Origin: CAVSWN01 sp046728115
GTDB taxonomy: Bacteria > Acidobacteriota > Vicinamibacteria > Vicinamibacterales > CAVVIG01
Length of the DNA: 8,858 nucleotides
NCBI GenBank assembly: GCA_046728115.1
Contig: JBKPDW010000608.1
Span: 1 to 8,858 of the forward strand
Reading direction: 5' to 3'
Below the pieces are notes generated by a model. The model saw only the letters and a program-made list of their open reading frames with translations, was not told the origin of the DNA and searched no databases. Below are positions 7,088-8,858 of the stretch, one piece after another. The first letter of the stretch is position 1. Every line of letters starts with the position of its first letter. The translations under genes were made by a program, and so were the position numbers.

Positions 7088-7107
7088 CCGCGACGCGGCG
7101 ATGTCAA
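7078..7107 (-). promoter_or_regulatory. Possible sigma70-type promoter of the quinoprotein operon
   Basis: On the minus strand a perfect TTGACA (7107-7102) is followed after 18 nt by TACAAG (7083-7078), 4 of 6 matches to TATAAT. Transcription would begin near 7071. That lies downstream of the ATG at 7087 and 2-3 nt before the ATG at 7069, so if real it implies a nearly leaderless transcript translated from 7069. The -10 match is weak and this is an inference. Confidence 0.3.
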
Positions 7108-7158
7108 GAAAGCCTAACGACGATGTCGACCACGACGGCCGCCTGCCACGCCGCTCGC

Positions 7159-7184
7159 AACAACCACGACATGCCGTGGTTGTT
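7159..7184. repeat. Inverted repeat with 10-bp perfect arms upstream of the quinoprotein operon
   Basis: AACAACCACG, a 6-nt spacer ACATGC, then CGTGGTTGTT: the arms are exact reverse complements. It lies about 50 bp upstream of the candidate -35 element of the quinoprotein operon, a plausible position for a regulator binding site. No gene ends just before it on either strand, which argues against a terminator. It could also be a chance hairpin. Confidence 0.4.
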
Positions 7185-7638
7185 TGAGATAGATCGGGAG
7201 CAGGCGGATGCGGTCGAGCTCATCGGCTGTACCGCACATCAGGCCGACTACGGTCATGGCGCGGCATCGAACGCTTCGAGGTGTTCGCCGGCTCCGCACC
7301 TACGACATTCGTCGATTATCGGCGCTCCCGTGGCGCTCGCCGCGGCTCTGAGTCCGATCGTTGGCGTCACCGCATTTGGGGGCTGCCTCCGGCCAGATGG
7401 AGGCACGGCGGGGCCGCGAAACGCGGGTCGCCGATATGAACCGCTGAAAACCTTGCAGTGCCGTTACTTCCGGTCCCGCGAACAGCCGATCCGGCCGGGC
7501 ATGTCACTTGCTATCCCCACACGGAACCTCCGCGTCTCGAGCATCACGAAGCGAGGGCAGGCATGGACGGGCTTCATGATTGCCAGCAACGAGATCCCGG
7601 CGAACCGCCATCTGGACTTCGACACGACTGTGACCGCA

Positions 7639-7722
7639 ATGGCGCTCACCGCCAAGGAGGTGAACGCGAAGTACAAGGAAACCTCGGAGGGGGGCCTCGC
7701 CGTCTCTGTAACTCTTTGTTGA
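7639..7722 (+). pseudogene. Possible remnant of a tyrosine integrase N-terminus
   Basis: The 27-residue reading MALTAKEVNAKYKETSEGGL followed by AVSVTLC and a stop resembles the first residues of integrases with an arm-DNA-binding domain, which typically open M.LT...V..AKP....Y.L.DGGGLYL.V. Here the piece between AK and YK is shortened and the reading ends at once. There is no ribosome binding site and no further integrase sequence downstream, because the MFS gene begins 37 bp later. The similarity is short and judged by eye, so it may be coincidence. Confidence 0.2.
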
Positions 7723-7759
7723 GCGCGTTCGCGCCCTGACCGTACCCGGGAGTATCTCC

Positions 7760-8858
7760 ATGAGCAACGGAGTCAGGACGGCTGCTGTCGCCTGGCTGAT
7801 CACGGCCGTGTACTACTTCTATCAGTACACGTTGCGGTCCGCGCCGGCCGTGATGATGCCGCAACTGTCGAATGCCTTCGGCCTCAGCGCGATGGCGACG
7901 GCGTCGATGGTCGGCCTCTTCTACTACGGCTATTCGCCGTTCAGTCTCGTTGCGGGCGCCGCGATGGATGGACTGGGACCGCGCAAGGTGGTGCCCATCG
8001 GCGCAGCGACGGTCGGCATCGGAGCGTTGCTCTTCGCCTCGGGTAGCAGCGAAGCGGCGAGCATCGGGCGCTTCCTTCAGGGCGCGGGCGGCGTGTTCGC
8101 GCTCGTCGGGGCGGCGTACATCGCGACAACGAACTTCCCCGCTTCTCGCGCGGCCACGCTCATCGGCGCCACGCAGATGTTCGGCATGGCTGGTGGTTCC
8201 GCCGGGCAGTCTCTGGTCGGACCGATGATCGCGTCTGGCGTTGCATGGAGCACCTTCTGGATCGGCATGGGCTTCGCCGGTCTCGCCATCAGTGGAGTCC
8301 TACTCCTGCTCCTTCCGAAATCGAAGCCGGCTGCAACACGCGACGACTGGGTGAAACGCGCCGGCAGCGCGCTGCTTGTCGTCTTTCGGAATCCGCAGTC
8401 GATCCTGTGCGGCATGATTGCCGGCCTGCTGTTCATTCCGACGACGATCTTCGACATGATCTGGGGCGTCCGATTTCTGCAAGACGCCCGCGGGTTCGAG
8501 TACGCCACCGCGGTGACGCGCTCGGCGACCGTTCCGCTCGGCTGGATCGTCGGCTGTCCGTTGCTGGGCTTTCTGTCCGATCGGATCGGCCGCCGCAAGC
8601 CCGTCATCGTCGCGGGCGCGGTCGTCCTGCTCGCCTGCCTCGCGTGGATCCTGTACGGACCCACGGACGTGTTTCCTCCGTACATGATCGGGCTCGTCGC
8701 CGGCGTGGCCAGTGGATCGGCCATGCTGCCGTACACCGTGATCAAGGAAGCGAATCCGCCCGACGTAAGCGGCACCGCGACCGGCGTCGTCAATTTCCTG
8801 AACTTCACTTTCAGCGCCCTGCTCGGCCCGGTGTTCGGCTGGGTGCTGACCACTGTCG
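7760..8858 (+). CDS. MFS transporter, 3' end outside the window
   Basis: The first 366 residues are visible, with no stop before the window edge. GGGAG 7 nt upstream of the ATG supports the start. It is an inner-membrane secondary transporter of the major facilitator superfamily: about eleven hydrophobic segments can be seen (roughly 7-27, 46-70, 77-94, 103-125, 133-157, 163-186, 213-237, 257-274, 281-299, 305-326, 338-362). MFS motif A appears between segments 2 and 3 (GAAMDGLGPRKV, 66-77) and again between 8 and 9 (GFLSDRIGRRKP, 270-281). The opening YQYTLRSAPAVMMPQL fits MFS proteins with a Y..LR..P.VM element in segment 1. The substrate cannot be told from this. It is divergent from the quinoprotein/ThuA/kinase operon, so uptake of a related sugar or organic acid is possible but unproven. 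Confidence 0.9.
   Translation, partial: MSNGVRTAAVAWLITAVYYFYQYTLRSAPAVMMPQLSNAFGLSAMATASMVGLFYYGYSPFSLVAGAAMDGLGPRKVVPIGAATVGIGALLFASGSSEAASIGRFLQGAGGVFALVGAAYIATTNFPASRAATLIGATQMFGMAGGSAGQSLVGPMIASGVAWSTFWIGMGFAGLAISGVLLLLLPKSKPAATRDDWVKRAGSALLVVFRNPQSILCGMIAGLLFIPTTIFDMIWGVRFLQDARGFEYATAVTRSATVPLGWIVGCPLLGFLSDRIGRRKPVIVAGAVVLLACLAWILYGPTDVFPPYMIGLVAGVASGSAMLPYTVIKEANPPDVSGTATGVVNFLNFTFSALLGPVFGWVLTTV

Larger units (their letters stand above)
7108..7759. other. Intergenic stretch of about 650 bp with no convincing intact gene
   Basis: This separates the leftward quinoprotein operon from the rightward MFS gene. Several open frames cross it on both strands, but they overlap each other, lack recognisable domains and have no good ribosome binding sites. 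The longest plus-strand frame is merely an extension of sequence antisense to the quinoprotein gene. Visible contents are the inverted repeat at 7159-7184, a short integrase-like peptide at 7639-7722, and a small GCGCG/CGCGC repeat at 7723-7734 close to the MFS start. It presumably contains promoters for both flanking operons and may include decayed sequence. Confidence 0.5.

Noticed and set aside
6880..7722. 280-codon plus-strand frame reaching into the intergenic stretch
   Set aside because: Its first part is antisense to the quinoprotein signal and linker region, its composition is irregular and no domain is visible; only the last 27 codons were kept as a tentative integrase remnant.

Overview
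The window is GC-rich throughout and looks chromosomal, with no phage, plasmid or CRISPR genes. The gene set suggests a soil-type Acidobacteriota, possibly Vicinamibacteria. The evidence is a NarL/LuxR-type regulator tail ending in the TVAFHKYRMM style, a secreted ThuA-domain protein, a large periplasmic quinoprotein with cytochrome c fused at its N-terminus, and a small Cys-rich protein starting MNMPGF..SLY. This assignment rests on remembered family patterns, not on a search.

Layout. Positions 1-165 hold the 3' end of a LuxR-type response regulator (+). It converges on a 93-residue nine-cysteine protein (-, 211-492). Between their stop codons lies a perfect 34-bp palindrome (171-204). After a 232-bp divergent intergenic region, a complete actinobacterial-type xylose isomerase runs rightward (725-1885). 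It converges, across 74 bp, on a leftward cluster that is transcribed in the order cytochrome c/PQQ quinoprotein (4622-7087), ThuA-domain secreted protein (3640-4590) and xylulokinase-type FGGY kinase (1960-3591). The gaps inside the cluster are 31 and 48 bp, consistent with one operon. Upstream of it lies about 650 bp with no convincing intact gene. That stretch holds a 10-bp-arm inverted repeat and a short peptide resembling the start of a tyrosine integrase. The window ends inside an MFS transporter (+, from 7760).

How the genes fit together. Xylose isomerase plus xylulokinase is the standard route from D-xylose to D-xylulose 5-phosphate, so the core is a pentose (or related sugar) catabolic locus. 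The unusual part is that the kinase is not next to the isomerase on the same strand. It is instead the last gene of an operon with two exported proteins, a diheme quinoprotein and a ThuA protein, which suggests periplasmic oxidation or processing of a carbohydrate coupled to cytoplasmic phosphorylation. The MFS transporter could import a substrate, but its substrate cannot be read from the sequence.

Novelty. Most of the window is recognisable metabolism. The items most worth a second look are the MNMPGF..SLY Cys-rich small protein, the quinoprotein's architecture and altered active-site positions, and the linkage of quinoprotein, ThuA and xylulokinase.
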